Source: Aequorivita marisscotiae (GTDB taxonomy: Bacteria; Bacteroidota; Bacteroidia; Flavobacteriales; Flavobacteriaceae). From it: DNA of 64,000 nt. Location: the NCBI RefSeq assembly GCF_029814825.1, contig NZ_CP122379.1, forward strand, positions 2,232,001 through 2,296,000, read 5' to 3'. A model generated the notes under the pieces. It did no database searches. It was given only the letters and a program-made list of their open reading frames with translations, and had not been told where the DNA came from. Of this stretch, positions 34,015 through 43,452 are shown one piece after another (positions within the stretch are counted from its first letter, which is position 1; every line of letters begins with the position of its first letter). The translations under genes and the position numbers were made by a program.

Positions 34015-37000
34015 ATGAAGGACGGATTAGCAGGCAAAATTGCCAAGTTATTTATAGATTCCAAACTTACCGTATTGTTGATGATTGTGTTTATGGTCGT
34101 TGGCGTTTACAGTTCGTTTTTAATACCGCGTGAGGAAGAACCGCAAATTGATGTGGCCATGGCCGACATCTTTGTGGGCTATCCGGGCGCCTCGCCAACC
34201 GAGGTAGAATCTAGGGTGGTAAAACCTTTGGAAAAATTGGTTTCCAATATTCCCGGGGTGGAGTATGTGTATTCAACTTCTTCAAAAGAAGGGGCAATGG
34301 TAATCGTCCAGTTTTATGTGGGCGAAGATATTGAGCGTTCGTTTGTAAAGCTCTATAACGAAATGAACAAGCATATGGACCAAATGCCTCCGGGGGTTAC
34401 CATGCCGCTTGTAAAACCCCGTGCCATTGATGATGTGCCTATGTTGGGGGTTACGCTTTGGAGTGAAACGTACGACGACTTTCAACTAAAACAAATTGCA
34501 GACGAACTCACCCAGGAAATTGAGGAAGTAAACGATGTTTCGGCTACCCAAAAAATAGGGGGGAGAAACAGGCAGTTACGGGTGGTTTTGGACAAAGATA
34601 AATTAGCTGCAAGTGGTTTGGACTTTTTAGGCGTTGCCGAAATGATCAAGGCAAGCAACCAGCAAATGAGTTCGGGTAGTTTTGATAAAAACGATACTGA
34701 GTTTCTGGTCACTACCGGAAATTTCCTTAAATCGGTTACCGATGTTGAAAACTTAGTGGTGGGCGTACAGCAAAACCAACCCATTTATTTAAAGCAGGTT
34801 GCCAATATATTTGACGGACCTGAAATAGCGAGTAAGTACGTGTCTTTTGGTTTTGGGGGAGCTAGTGAAAATGTTTCAAAATACCCTTCGGAATATCCTG
34901 CGGTTACCATTTCGGTAGCAAAGCGAAAGGGGGCCGACGCCATGAAAATTGCCGATGTAATTATAGACAAGGTAAATCATTTGCGAAGCACTTTAATTCC
35001 CGATGACGTGCACGTTGAAATAACGCGAAACTATGGCGAAACAGCTTCCCAAAAAGTCTCGGAGCTGTTAATGCACCTTATGGGCGCCATTATTGCGGTA
35101 ACTTTGGTGGTAATGTTGGCTATGGGCTGGCGTGGTGGTTTGGTGGTTTTTCTCTCAGTACCAATCACCTTTGCGCTGACCCTTTTAAGTTACTATTTAC
35201 TGGATTATACGCTAAACAGAATTACGCTTTTCGCCTTGGTATTTGTAACCGGAATTGTGGTTGACGACTCCATTATCATAGCCGAAAATATGCATCGCCA
35301 TTTTAAGATGAAACGCTTGCCGTTTAAACAGGCCGCTATTTACGCAATTAACGAAGTGGGTAACCCCACCATTTTGGCAACTTTTACGGTAATCGCTTCC
35401 GTCTTGCCGATGGCCTTCGTTTCTGGGTTGATGGGGCCGTATATGTCGCCTATGCCAATCGGGGCTTCCATTGCGATGATACTTTCGTTGTTTGTGGCAC
35501 TAACGATTACGCCTTATTTGGGATATATATTTCTTCGTGAAAGGGAGAAACCTGCCCGCCGAGGTGGGAAGGGAAAAGCGCCAAAGGAAGAAAAATCTTT
35601 AGAGAGCAGCCTTATATTTAAAATTTATTCGAAGTTGGAAACGCCTTTGATTGAAAACAAAAGAACGCGTTGGTTGTTTTTGGGGATTACCGTGGTGATG
35701 CTATTGGGTTCGGTTTTGATGTTTTTTACCAAATCGGTTGCCGTGAAAATGCTTCCTTTTGACAATAAAAACGAAATGCAGGTTGTGATCGATATGCCCG
35801 AAGGTACTACTCTGGAACGTACTGCGGTGGTAGCCAAGGAAATTGGGCAATATTTATCGCAACAGCCATTGGTGGTTAATTACCAAAATTATGTGGGCAC
35901 CTCGGCCCCGATTACCTTTAACGGCTTAGTGCGCCATTACGATCTGCGGGGCGGTAGCAATATGGCAGACATACAAGTGAATTTGGTAAAGAAGGACGAT
36001 AGAAAATTACAGAGTCACGATGTTGCCAAACTATTGCGGCCAAAGATTCAGGAAATTGGTGCAAAATTTGGCGCCAATATAAAAATTGTTGAAGTTCCAC
36101 CTGGGCCGCCAGTGCTTTCAACTATCGTAGCGGAAATTTACGGCCCCGATTATGACAAGCAGATTGCAGTTGCCGAACAAGTTGAAAACATTTTAAATGA
36201 AACCCAAGATGTGGTAGATGTAGATTGGATGGTGGAAGCGAACCAAAAAGAGTATCAATTTGTTATTGATAAAGAAAAGGCCATGCGTTATGGTGTGGCG
36301 CCACAGCAAATTGTATATACAATGAATATGGCGCTTTCAAACAGACCCGTAACCAATCTATATGCCGAAAACGCTACCGAACAGGTAGGAATTGTTTTGG
36401 CTTTGGCCGAAAAGGAAAAATCTACAATTCAGGATATATCACAATTGAAGATTGCATCAAAACAGGGCAATATGGTTTCTGTGGGCGATTTGGTAACTGT
36501 GGAAGAAAGCACTCGGGCAAAAAGCATTTATCGCAAAAATCAAAAACGCGTTGTGTATGTACTTGCAGATATGGCTGGGGAATTGGAAAGTCCGGTATAT
36601 GCTATTTTAGGAATGACCGATAAGTTGAATACTATCGATCTGCCGGCGGGATATAAAATGAACGAATTGTATTTGCAACAGCCCGAACACGAAGACGATT
36701 TCACCGTAAAATGGGATGGAGAATGGCAGATTACCCTCGAGGTTTTCCGCGATTTGGGGATTGCCTTTTTGGGGGTCATCATCATTATTTACATTTTAAT
36801 TGTTGGGTGGTTTCAAAACTTTAAGGCTCCGGTGGTGATGATGGTGGCTATTCCACTTTCATTAATAGGAATTGTACTGGGCCATTGGATAATGGGAGCA
36901 TTTTTTACCGCAACTTCCTTTATTGGGATGATTGCCTTGGCGGGAATTATGGTGCGAAACTCGGTATTGTTAATCGATTTTGTAAACCTGCGAACCGCAG

Positions 37001-37227
37001 AGGGCATTCCGTTAAAACAGGCCGTAATTGAAGCCGGTGCCGTACGGACAACCCCAATTTTATTAACCGCGGGAACGGTGGTTATTGGTGCTTTCGTAAT
37101 ATTATTTGATCCAATTTTTCAAGGTTTAGCCATTTCGCTTATGGGTGGAACAATTGTTTCTACCGTATTAACGCTGCTTGTGGTGCCGTTGGTTTATTAT
37201 ATGATTGAGAGTAGAGGTGAGGGGTGA
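34015..37227 (+). CDS. RND-family inner membrane exporter
   Basis: The 1070-residue protein has the twelve-helix RND layout. Helix 1 (LTVLLMIVFMVVGVYSSFLIP) precedes the first porter domain (PREEEPQIDVAMADIFVGYPGASPTEVESRVVKPLEKLV). Helix 4 carries the proton-relay pair in VVDDSIIIAENMHR, and the second half starts at RTRWLFLGITVVMLLGSVLMF. The repeated motif AGIMVRNSVLLIDFVN is also typical. It is longer at the cytoplasmic loop (lysine-rich RGGKGKAPKEEKS). The substrate cannot be inferred. The CRP-type site and the sulfur genes nearby hint at toxic sulfur, metal or redox-stress compounds. Confidence 0.93.
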   Translation: MKDGLAGKIAKLFIDSKLTVLLMIVFMVVGVYSSFLIPREEEPQIDVAMADIFVGYPGASPTEVESRVVKPLEKLVSNIPGVEYVYSTSSKEGAMVIVQFYVGEDIERSFVKLYNEMNKHMDQMPPGVTMPLVKPRAIDDVPMLGVTLWSETYDDFQLKQIADELTQEIEEVNDVSATQKIGGRNRQLRVVLDKDKLAASGLDFLGVAEMIKASNQQMSSGSFDKNDTEFLVTTGNFLKSVTDVENLVVGVQQNQPIYLKQVANIFDGPEIASKYVSFGFGGASENVSKYPSEYPAVTISVAKRKGADAMKIADVIIDKVNHLRSTLIPDDVHVEITRNYGETASQKVSELLMHLMGAIIAVTLVVMLAMGWRGGLVVFLSVPITFALTLLSYYLLDYTLNRITLFALVFVTGIVVDDSIIIAENMHRHFKMKRLPFKQAAIYAINEVGNPTILATFTVIASVLPMAFVSGLMGPYMSPMPIGASIAMILSLFVALTITPYLGYIFLREREKPARRGGKGKAPKEEKSLESSLIFKIYSKLETPLIENKRTRWLFLGITVVMLLGSVLMFFTKSVAVKMLPFDNKNEMQVVIDMPEGTTLERTAVVAKEIGQYLSQQPLVVNYQNYVGTSAPITFNGLVRHYDLRGGSNMADIQVNLVKKDDRKLQSHDVAKLLRPKIQEIGAKFGANIKIVEVPPGPPVLSTIVAEIYGPDYDKQIAVAEQVENILNETQDVVDVDWMVEANQKEYQFVIDKEKAMRYGVAPQQIVYTMNMALSNRPVTNLYAENATEQVGIVLALAEKEKSTIQDISQLKIASKQGNMVSVGDLVTVEESTRAKSIYRKNQKRVVYVLADMAGELESPVYAILGMTDKLNTIDLPAGYKMNELYLQQPEHEDDFTVKWDGEWQITLEVFRDLGIAFLGVIIIIYILIVGWFQNFKAPVVMMVAIPLSLIGIVLGHWIMGAFFTATSFIGMIALAGIMVRNSVLLIDFVNLRTAEGIPLKQAVIEAGAVRTTPILLTAGTVVIGAFVILFDPIFQGLAISLMGGTIVSTVLTLLVVPLVYYMIESRGEG

Positions 37228-37292
37228 GATTTGAGACGTGAGATTTGAGACGTGAGATGTGAGATGTGAGATTTGAGATTTGAGATTTGAGA
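37222..37292. repeat. GAGATTT heptamer array
   Basis: About nine tandem heptamers GAGATTT, GAGACGT or GAGATGT overlap the stop codon of the pump gene and run into the gap. It is another member of the heptamer class seen at 4238, 17897 and 42361, with a different word. Confidence 0.85.
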
Positions 37293-37339
37293 AAAATTGG
37301 TTTGACTGAAAATAAATACTAATTAATAATACTAATCTG

Positions 37340-37645
37340 ATGAAACTATTAATTGTAACGGTTGTTGATGAATTTCAGAAGGAGGTGCTGCAACTATTTA
37401 AACAAGCGAATATTGAGAGCTACAGCGGTTCTGATATTGAAGGTTATAAAAATGCATCGTCGTTTATGATGAACGCCAATTGGTTTCCCTCACAAAAGAG
37501 TGGGGCGGACAGCAGTTTGTTTTTTTCCTTTACCGAGGATAAAAAGATTGATGTGTTTTTTAGTTTGGTGATTCAGTTTAATGAAAGTTTGGAAACCAAC
37601 AACCCGATTCACGCGGTGGTGGTGCCTATAGAACGGAGCGTTTAA
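37340..37645 (+). CDS. PII-like protein
   Basis: The 101-residue protein has a ferredoxin-like pattern (MKLLIVTVVDEFQKEVLQLFKQANIESYSG, then FFSFTEDKKIDVFFSLVIQFNESLETNNPIHAVVVPIERSV) resembling the PII/GlnB superfamily. Similar small PII-like proteins occur next to RND exporters in Bacteroidota and may sense a small ligand or metal. The position right after the pump gene fits this. No classical T-loop tyrosine signature is clear, so the assignment is from shape and context. Confidence 0.65.
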   Translation: MKLLIVTVVDEFQKEVLQLFKQANIESYSGSDIEGYKNASSFMMNANWFPSQKSGADSSLFFSFTEDKKIDVFFSLVIQFNESLETNNPIHAVVVPIERSV

Positions 37646-37670
37646 GCACAGACGCTTAAAGAGTTCTCGA

Positions 37671-37691
37671 CTGCGCTCGAACGGACATAAG
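37671..37691. repeat. CTCGACTGCGCTCGAA dispersed repeat
   Basis: CTCGACTGCGCTCGAACGGACA carries an imperfect TCGA palindrome and matches the copy at 62708 over 16 bases. It lies just after the PII-like gene, probably as an intergenic element. Confidence 0.75.
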
Positions 37692-37724
37692 GAATTAAAT
37701 ATTAAACATTTAAAATACAATAAT

Positions 37725-37931
37725 ATGATTAACAGATATATCAGGGCAATTGCCGGGACTTTTATTTTAATTAGTCTTTTGCTAGCGGTTTATGTAAATA
37801 TTAACTGGTTATGGTTCACGGGTTTTGTAGGTATTAACTTGCTACAATCGTCACTTACACGGTGGTGTTTGATGGAGAAAATACTTAAAAAACTTGGCGT
37901 AAAAGACGATGGGGAGAGCTGTTGTGCATAA
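37725..37931 (+). CDS. DUF2892 (YgaP-type) small membrane protein
   Basis: The 68-residue protein has two membrane segments (IRAIAGTFILISLLLAVYV and NWLWFTGFVGINLLQSSLTRWCLM) and a soluble tail ending in ESCCA. This is the YgaP transmembrane-domain family (DUF2892), which elsewhere is fused to a rhodanese sulfurtransferase. It could take part in sulfur handling; the CC tail and the nearby sulfur genes fit that, but no rhodanese is present. A strong terminator follows. Confidence 0.85.
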   Translation: MINRYIRAIAGTFILISLLLAVYVNINWLWFTGFVGINLLQSSLTRWCLMEKILKKLGVKDDGESCCA

Positions 37932-37958
37932 TAGATTTTTTTATAAAACGATTTTAAG

Positions 37959-37998
37959 AAAATTCCACATATGCAACATTTTGTGGAATTTTTTTTAG
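37959..37998 (+). terminator. Intrinsic terminator
   Basis: AAAATTCCACA (37959-37969) pairs with TGTGGAATTTT (37982-37992) around a 12-base loop, followed by a T run. It ends the DUF2892 transcript and insulates the hibernation-factor operon. Confidence 0.85.
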
Positions 37999-38103
37999 CT
38001 TCTGAAATTGATTTGGAACGTTTTATAAATGCGCCATTCATTTAAAAAAAATCAAAATGCCCAATTCGATTAACAACGAACAACAATTCAAAATAATCAA
38101 TTA

Positions 38104-38146
38104 TGACAACGGTCATTATAAAACCCATGAATAAGAGGTATATTTG
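38104..38146 (+). promoter_or_regulatory. FNR-like site and -7 box before hpf-usp
   Basis: TGACAACGGTCA (38104-38115) is TGAY-N4-RTCA. It lies exactly 33 bases centre to centre upstream of TATATTTG (38139-38146). No TTG -33 box is present. Transcription would begin near 38152, about 20 bases before the start codon. The site would sit at -41.5, as for CRP/FNR-type activators. Confidence 0.75.
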
Positions 38147-38172
38147 AAAATATAAACCAATTTAGATTAGTT

Positions 38173-38472
38173 ATGACTGTAAACATCCAATATGTAAAAA
38201 TGCCCACAAGCGAGGCCATGAACGAATATGTAGAACAAAAACTGCAGAAAATTGCCGAAAAATACGAGTGGTTAATACGAGCCGATGTAAGTTTTAAAAT
38301 GGAGAATAATGTATATGGTAAAGGCAATATATGCGAGATTGAACTGAGTTTGCCCGGGCCTAAAATTTTTGCAACTTCTAAGGAATCCTCTTTTGAAGCT
38401 GCGGCGAAGGAAACTATTTCGGATCTGGAAAAACAACTTAAAAAACGCAAGGCAAAATTTGCCACGCACTAA
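38173..38472 (+). CDS. hpf: Ribosome hibernation factor, HPF/RaiA short type
   Basis: The 99-residue protein matches the short HPF/RaiA fold: beta strand MTVNIQYVKMPTSEAMNEYVEQKLQKIAEKYEWL, then ADVSFKMENNVYGKGNICEIELSLPGPKIFATSKESSFEAAAKETISDLEKQLKKRKAKF. It binds the 30S decoding region when growth slows and protects ribosomes. It lies 11 bases before a universal stress protein gene and shares an FNR-like promoter, so it is probably induced under low energy or oxygen. Confidence 0.9.
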   Translation: MTVNIQYVKMPTSEAMNEYVEQKLQKIAEKYEWLIRADVSFKMENNVYGKGNICEIELSLPGPKIFATSKESSFEAAAKETISDLEKQLKKRKAKFATH

Positions 38473-38483
38473 AAGTAAAAATC

Positions 38484-39320
38484 ATGAAAAAAATATTAGT
38501 TCCCGTAGATTTTTCGAAACATTCTGAACACGCAATGGAGGTGGCGGCTGCAATTGCTAAAAAGCAAAATGCCGAAATCGTCGCGCTGCACATGATGGGC
38601 TTGTCTGATGCGGTTGTAACTCGCAACCAATCGAAGGAAGTTTTTGAGGCAATGTATTATATGCGTTTGGCAGAAACTCGGTTTGCCGAATTTTTGGATA
38701 AAGATTACCTAAAAGGAATTACGGTAACAGACACCGTGCATAACTACACCATTTTTAGCGAAATAAACGATGTTGCTAAGGAAATGGAAGTAGATTTAAT
38801 TGTTATGGGTTCGCACGGAACTACTGGGTTTCGCGAGGTTTTTGTAGGTTCAAATACAGAAAAAGTGGTTCGTACTTCTGAAATTCCTGTTTTGGTCATC
38901 AAGCATCAGGCAACAGATTTTAATCCGCAACTTGGTGTTTTTGCCTGCGATTTTTTACCGAACTCCATTGAGCCCTATAAGAAGGCGAAGCGGATGTTTG
39001 AGATTTTAGGAATTAAAATGCAGCCATTGTATATAAATCTTGCGGGAGATTTCCGAAATACACGGGAGATTGAAAAGCGCATCTTAACTTTTATGAATGA
39101 CGCCAAAGATCCTAACCCGCTGGAGAGTTTAAATAGTGTAGTTCAATATAACGACTATTCGGTGGAGGCGGGAATATTTGCCTTTAGCCAGCTTACCGGA
39201 GCAGATATTATAGCTTTGCCCACGCAAGGCCGTCAAGGTTTGGCGCATTTCTTCTCGGGAAGTATTGGCGAGGATGTAGTAAACCATTCAGATTTACCGG
39301 TAATGACCTTTAAGGTTTAG
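38484..39320 (+). CDS. Tandem universal stress protein (UspA)
   Basis: The 278-residue protein has two UspA-like domains. The first begins MKKILVPVDFSKHSEHAMEVAAAIAKKQ and carries the ATP-binding signature MGSHGTTGFREVFVGSNTEKVV; the second lacks some motifs but keeps LPTQGRQGLAHFFSGSIGEDVV. Universal stress proteins of this type are typical of stress and oxygen-limited regulons. The gene follows hpf in the same operon and ends in a strong terminator. Confidence 0.92.
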   Translation: MKKILVPVDFSKHSEHAMEVAAAIAKKQNAEIVALHMMGLSDAVVTRNQSKEVFEAMYYMRLAETRFAEFLDKDYLKGITVTDTVHNYTIFSEINDVAKEMEVDLIVMGSHGTTGFREVFVGSNTEKVVRTSEIPVLVIKHQATDFNPQLGVFACDFLPNSIEPYKKAKRMFEILGIKMQPLYINLAGDFRNTREIEKRILTFMNDAKDPNPLESLNSVVQYNDYSVEAGIFAFSQLTGADIIALPTQGRQGLAHFFSGSIGEDVVNHSDLPVMTFKV

Positions 39321-39348
39321 TTAATTGCTATCGACATCAATTAACAAC

Positions 39349-39386
39349 AAAAAGCAGGTTTTCAACTTTGGATTCCTGCTTTTTTA
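39349..39386 (+). terminator. Intrinsic terminator after usp
   Basis: AAAAAGCAGG (39349-39358) pairs with CCTGCTTTTT (39375-39384) around a 16-base loop and ends in T residues. It lies between convergent genes and reaches the stop codon of the minus-strand membrane protein. Confidence 0.8.
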
Positions 39387-39830
39387 TTTAAATTTTTTAT
39401 ACGAAAGTCTCAAGCCAGCTCGTATATTCAGCCCTATCAAACTCAAATTAACGGCCCCGAGCAGTAACTCAATACCTTGAACGGTGAAAAACGTGGTGTC
39501 AATAGTTTTAAAATTGGCGTGATAGTAAAGATAAATGGCGAGTGAAATCAATAATAAACCGTTAATCGCAACAAATTTCATTCGTTTTTGCTTTTGGAGA
39601 ACAAGAGGGTTTATGGATTTCCCGGCCAATCTTTTACCGGAAAGTGCGAGCAAGGGCATCGCAATTATTAAAACGGGAAGACAATACAGAATAACCGTTT
39701 TCACTTGTTTGATAAAATCTGCATCGCCGATAATTTCAGCAATTAGTGAAAAGGTGAAGAAATTCGCAATGGTCAGTGCCGCAATAACAGTTGTTGCAAT
39801 ATGGATTTTTATAAGTTGCTTATGTTTCAT
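39384..39830 (-). CDS. Four-helix membrane protein of unknown function
   Basis: The 148-residue protein has four hydrophobic segments (IATTVIAALTIANFFTFSLIAEIIG, TVILYCLPVLIIAMPLLAL, MKFVAINGLLLISLAIYLYYHA, LLLGAVNLSLIGLNIRAGLRL). No conserved signature is recognised. It lies 42 bases after an AraC-type regulator, on the same strand, and might be controlled by it. Confidence 0.65.
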   Translation of the reverse strand: MKHKQLIKIHIATTVIAALTIANFFTFSLIAEIIGDADFIKQVKTVILYCLPVLIIAMPLLALSGKRLAGKSINPLVLQKQKRMKFVAINGLLLISLAIYLYYHANFKTIDTTFFTVQGIELLLGAVNLSLIGLNIRAGLRLSYKKFK

Positions 39831-39872
39831 TTCTTTTCAATTTCACAAACAAAACTATGTAGTTTCATGCTC

Positions 39873-40682
39873 TTAAAATTGTAGGAATCGGAAATCGGGC
39901 AGGTTTTCGCGAATCTTTTTGGGACTTTGGTCGGTAAGGTTTTTAATGGTGTTGGAAAAATATGCTTGATCGGCAAAATTTTGATCGTAGGAAAGTGAAG
40001 TTAGCGAGGAAGGATCGTTCTTCATTTGGAAGACAGACTGCTTTAATTTTACCAATTGTAAATAGTCTTTCGGAGAACAGCCGATGTATTTATAGAAATA
40101 ATTCCGAAGCGTTCTGCTAGTAACGCCAACCGTATCGGCGAGAAACGAAATTGACACACTTCCTCTTGTGGCTTCAATTGTTTCCATTACGATTTCAATT
40201 TGCGAGAGATCTTTCGCTAAAACCGTATTTTGGAAGATTTTTTCCACCTCGGTAAACATTTCTTTGGTTGAGCCGCAGGTATCAATTTTTTTCTGGAATG
40301 ATTCGGCTTTCTTTCCAAATAATTCCTTCGTATTTATAATCCAAGGCAATTCGGAAACATTTTTATTCGTGAGATAGGCCAAGGTAAAGGGTTTTACGTG
40401 CGCACCCAGTATTTTCACGCGATCGGTCAATGGCGCAACCGAAATTTTATCTGTTGAAATTCGCGAAATGATCATTTCCGCAGTTTGCGATTTATTTTTT
40501 GAATGATTCGTTACCGAAAATGGGTGTTCGAAAAAATAACCAAATGTTAAGCGTGGAAAGGGAAGTACATACTCCTCTTTCATTACTAATTGGGAAACAG
40601 GAATATCTATAAAAAAGTAGTAGTCGACTAATTTTTGTAGAAAATGGTTTTTGGGCAGTTGAATCTGAAAGCCATTCTCCAT
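39873..40682 (-). CDS. AraC-family transcriptional regulator
   Basis: The 269-residue protein ends in a typical double helix-turn-helix (SISFLADTVGVTSRTLRNYFYKYIGCSPKDYLQLVKLKQSVFQMK, then SYDQNFADQAYFSNTIKNLTDQSPKKIREN). The N-terminal half is a variable sensor-like domain without a clear sugar-binding signature. It is 18 bases downstream of deoD on the same strand, and the membrane-protein gene follows. Its targets are unknown. Confidence 0.88.
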   Translation of the reverse strand: MENGFQIQLPKNHFLQKLVDYYFFIDIPVSQLVMKEEYVLPFPRLTFGYFFEHPFSVTNHSKNKSQTAEMIISRISTDKISVAPLTDRVKILGAHVKPFTLAYLTNKNVSELPWIINTKELFGKKAESFQKKIDTCGSTKEMFTEVEKIFQNTVLAKDLSQIEIVMETIEATRGSVSISFLADTVGVTSRTLRNYFYKYIGCSPKDYLQLVKLKQSVFQMKNDPSSLTSLSYDQNFADQAYFSNTIKNLTDQSPKKIRENLPDFRFLQF

Positions 40683-40700
40683 TTTTTAAATAATTAAATA

Positions 40701-41402
40701 TTATAAAACAGTATTCAGTGCAATCTCTACCATCTTTGAAAAACTGCCTTCGCGCTCTTCGGCGGTAGTTGTTTCGCCAGTAACCAAGGAGTCGGAGATG
40801 GTTAAAATGGCCAATGCCTTCACCTTAAATTTGGCGGCAATGGTATAGAGGCCGGCGGCTTCCATCTCTACGCAAAGCACTCCAAAATCGGCCCACTTTT
40901 TATAATTATTGAAATCGTCTTCGTAAAACTGATCGCTCGATAATACATTGCCAGCTTTTATTGGAATGTTGTTTTCCTTAGCATAGTAAGCCGCTTTCAT
41001 AAACAAATCGAAATCGGCAGTAGGCGAGTAGTCGCTATTGATAAAACGGGTGTTGTTAATGCCAGAATTAGACGATGCCGCCATGGCAATTACAATATCA
41101 CGAAGGTTTATATTTTTTTGATAGCTGCCCGCGGAACCCACGCGAATTAAATTTTTTACGCCGTAATCGTTTATAAGTTCGTGGCAGTAAATTAAAGCTG
41201 AAGGAATGCCCATGCCCGTGCCTTGCACTGAAATTGGTTTTCCCTGAAAAGTTCCAGTATAGCCCAACATACCGCGTACATCGTTATAGCATTTGGCATT
41301 TTCGAGAAAGGTTTCTGCTATCCATTTGGCGCGCAAGGGGTCGCCGGGCAGTAAAACCGATTCGGCAATTTCGCCTGCTTTGGCTTCAATATGAGTGCTC
41401 AT
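40701..41402 (-). CDS. deoD: Purine nucleoside phosphorylase, DeoD type
   Basis: The 233-residue protein matches the DeoD (hexameric) family: [63 protein letters not shown] and [28 protein letters not shown]. The enzyme splits purine (deoxy)nucleosides with phosphate. Its start overlaps the end of deoC by 17 bases, so salvage of deoxynucleosides is encoded in one operon. Confidence 0.95.
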   Translation of the reverse strand: MSTHIEAKAGEIAESVLLPGDPLRAKWIAETFLENAKCYNDVRGMLGYTGTFQGKPISVQGTGMGIPSALIYCHELINDYGVKNLIRVGSAGSYQKNINLRDIVIAMAASSNSGINNTRFINSDYSPTADFDLFMKAAYYAKENNIPIKAGNVLSSDQFYEDDFNNYKKWADFGVLCVEMEAAGLYTIAAKFKVKALAILTISDSLVTGETTTAEEREGSFSKMVEIALNTVL

Positions 41403-42057
41403 CTGTATTGTTTTTTGTGGAGGTAACTATTTCAATTCCTGAAGAAGTTCCAATTCTGCTCACTCCCAAATTAATATATGCTTTTGCGGTTTCGAAATCC
41501 CGAATTCCGCCAGAGGCTTTAATTTTTAAACTGTCGCCCACTTCTTCAACCATTATTTTAACCACTTTTTCGGAAGCTCCGCCCGTGCCAAAACCGGTTG
41601 AGGTTTTTACATAATGGGCCTTGGCATTTTTACAAAGCTGGCATGCCTGGCGTATTTCGGCTTCAGTTAAATAGCAAGTTTCAAGAATAACTTTTAAGGT
41701 GCGGCTACCAATAGCTTCTTTTACCGCGGCAATTTCGTCCTGCACTTGGGAGTACAATTGGGCTTTAAGCAACCCTATGTTTAGGACCATATCAATTTCG
41801 TCGGCGCCGTTGTTTACAGCTTGTGATGCTTCGCAAATTTTAGCGTGCTGGCTCATTGCGCCTAATGGAAATCCCACTACCGAAGCAATTTTAACATCGG
41901 TATTTTTTAATTGGTCGGCGGCTAATGCAACGTAACCGCTGTTTACACAGACCGCATAAAAATTATACAATTTGGCTTCATCGCAAAGTTGAACGATGTG
42001 CTCCGGCAGGGCGGTGGCTTTTAAAAGGGTATGGTCTATGTAGCGGCTTAGGTCCAT
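41386..42057 (-). CDS. deoC: Deoxyribose-phosphate aldolase
   Basis: The 223-residue protein matches Deo[73 protein letters not shown], with the catalytic lysine in the VKTSTGF region, and [13 protein letters not shown]. It cleaves deoxyribose 5-phosphate to acetaldehyde and glyceraldehyde 3-phosphate. It overlaps deoD by 17 bases, and its ATG shares one base with the stop of the thioredoxin gene. Confidence 0.95.
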   Translation of the reverse strand: MDLSRYIDHTLLKATALPEHIVQLCDEAKLYNFYAVCVNSGYVALAADQLKNTDVKIASVVGFPLGAMSQHAKICEASQAVNNGADEIDMVLNIGLLKAQLYSQVQDEIAAVKEAIGSRTLKVILETCYLTEAEIRQACQLCKNAKAHYVKTSTGFGTGGASEKVVKIMVEEVGDSLKIKASGGIRDFETAKAYINLGVSRIGTSSGIEIVTSTKNNTDEHSY

Positions 42058-42359
42058 TAATTTTTGTGTTGGTTTATGATGGTCACCAATTCATTTTTCT
42101 GGAGCACACCGCTTTGGCGCCACAGTTGTTTGCCGTTTTTAAAGAGAATCATGGTGGGAACACCGCGAACTTGGTATTGCGCAGCCAAAGGTTGATTTTT
42201 ATCGACGTCTATCTTTACAATTTTTACTTCGTCGCCCAATTCGTCTTTTACTTGTTTTAAGATAGGAGCGAGCATTTTGCAGGGACCGCACCAATCGGCA
42301 AAAAAATCGACTAGTACAGGGGTTTCGGAATTGATTATGTTTTTAAAATTGCTTTTCAT
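42057..42359 (-). CDS. Thioredoxin
   Basis: The 100-residue protein is a classical thioredoxin with active site WCGPC in VDFFADWCGPCKMLAPILKQV and the cis-proline stretch RGVPTMILFKNGK. It reduces disulfides in the cytoplasm. It is the first gene of the deoC-deoD operon, its start codon abutting a heptamer array. The gene name is left out because several thioredoxins may exist in the genome. Confidence 0.93.
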   Translation of the reverse strand: MKSNFKNIINSETPVLVDFFADWCGPCKMLAPILKQVKDELGDEVKIVKIDVDKNQPLAAQYQVRGVPTMILFKNGKQLWRQSGVLQKNELVTIINQHKN

Positions 42360-42360
42360 T

Positions 42361-42510
42361 GTCGGTTGTCTGTTTTCGGTTGTGGGTTGTCTGTTTTCGG
42401 TTGTCTGTTTTCGGTTGTCTGTTGTGGGTTGTCGGTTGTCTGTTGTGGGTTGGCTGTTGTGGGTTGTCTGTTGTCTGTTGTGGGTTGTGGGTTGTGGGTT
42501 GTGGGTTTGG
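42361..42510. repeat. KGTTKTS heptamer array, second large copy
   Basis: About 21 tandem heptamers of the same type as at 17897 (GGTTGTC, TGTTTTC, GGTTGTG, TGTTGTG). One word departs from the rule (GGTTGGC). It starts just upstream of the thioredoxin gene and ends near the stop codon of the next gene, so it takes almost the whole gap and must hold the promoter or lie beside it. Confidence 0.92.
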
Positions 42511-42513
42511 GTG

Positions 42514-43380
42514 TTAGCCTAGTAATGGGTTTTTTTTGAATTTCCGTAGTACGGGCATTAGCATTTCCAAAGGAATTTGAATGGAATAGGTTCCGGTGTA
42601 GGAGGGGCAAATAACGCAGTCGTCAAAGTAAAATTCTACCACTGAATCGTTTACTACAAAATTGTTTTTGGCGTTAAAGAAATCGTCTGTGGAAATTGCC
42701 CAACAATCGTAATACAATTCGCCCGAATTAATTTTTTCCTTTAAAAGGGAGTTTAAAATTTCACGAACTTCTTCTTCGGTCCCGTCATTAAAAAAGTCTT
42801 CAAAATTCATAAAAACGGCACGCTCCAAATCGAAATTTAAACATTGAAACGTATAGGAGGCGTGTGCGGCACCGGTGTAGTGGTTTTCTTTATAAAACAG
42901 CACGCTAATGAGTCGGTCGTTGAGATTGTAAATTTTATAATCTACGAAACGCTTTTCGTTTTGGCGTGGAATTCCGAGGGAATCGCACAGTCGTTGTTCT
43001 TCTAAAATTTGTTGTTCTATCCCTTTGGCATCTAGAAATTTAGTGGCGATATATTCGTTAAAGACCTCGAATTGCGGTTTAATTTTTTCGTTGAGATAGG
43101 GGTATTTAAAATCTAGGGTATAGTCGTTATTCTCCTTTAAAAACGACTTGGAAATAAGTAAGTTTTCCAGTTCTGCTTTTGAATCCTTTTTCTCGAGTAA
43201 TTCTGTTCGTTTTAAGATAAGGGTTTTTTGTTGTTTCTCTAAATTTTCATTTGAAAGCTTTAGGGAGTCAACAATTTCTTCCTGGACGTTTAGCGGATCT
43301 ACTTTAATTTCTTCGTTTTTGCGATCGTCTTTACAACCAAAAAATAAAAGGATAAAGATTACGGGCAGTAGGTTTTTCAT
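42514..43380 (-). CDS. Lipoprotein of the DUF3298 type
   Basis: The 288-residue protein has a lipoprotein signal (PVIFILLFFGC, lipidation at Cys16), then a coiled-coil-like segment (SLKLSNENLEKQQKTLILKRTELLEKK). The C-terminal domain shows NYTGAAHASYTFQCLNFDLERAVFMNFEDFF and VVEFYFDDCVICPSYTGTYSIQIPLEML, which resemble the DUF3298/DUF4163 fold. The partners are unknown. The coding strand ends within the heptamer array region. Confidence 0.75.
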   Translation of the reverse strand: MKNLLPVIFILLFFGCKDDRKNEEIKVDPLNVQEEIVDSLKLSNENLEKQQKTLILKRTELLEKKDSKAELENLLISKSFLKENNDYTLDFKYPYLNEKIKPQFEVFNEYIATKFLDAKGIEQQILEEQRLCDSLGIPRQNEKRFVDYKIYNLNDRLISVLFYKENHYTGAAHASYTFQCLNFDLERAVFMNFEDFFNDGTEEEVREILNSLLKEKINSGELYYDCWAISTDDFFNAKNNFVVNDSVVEFYFDDCVICPSYTGTYSIQIPLEMLMPVLRKFKKNPLLG

Positions 43381-43452
43381 TTCAATCGGATTTATCGTTT
43401 AAAAATACACAAACCTTTGTTTATGCCGAAAAGTGACAGGTTTTTTTTTGAA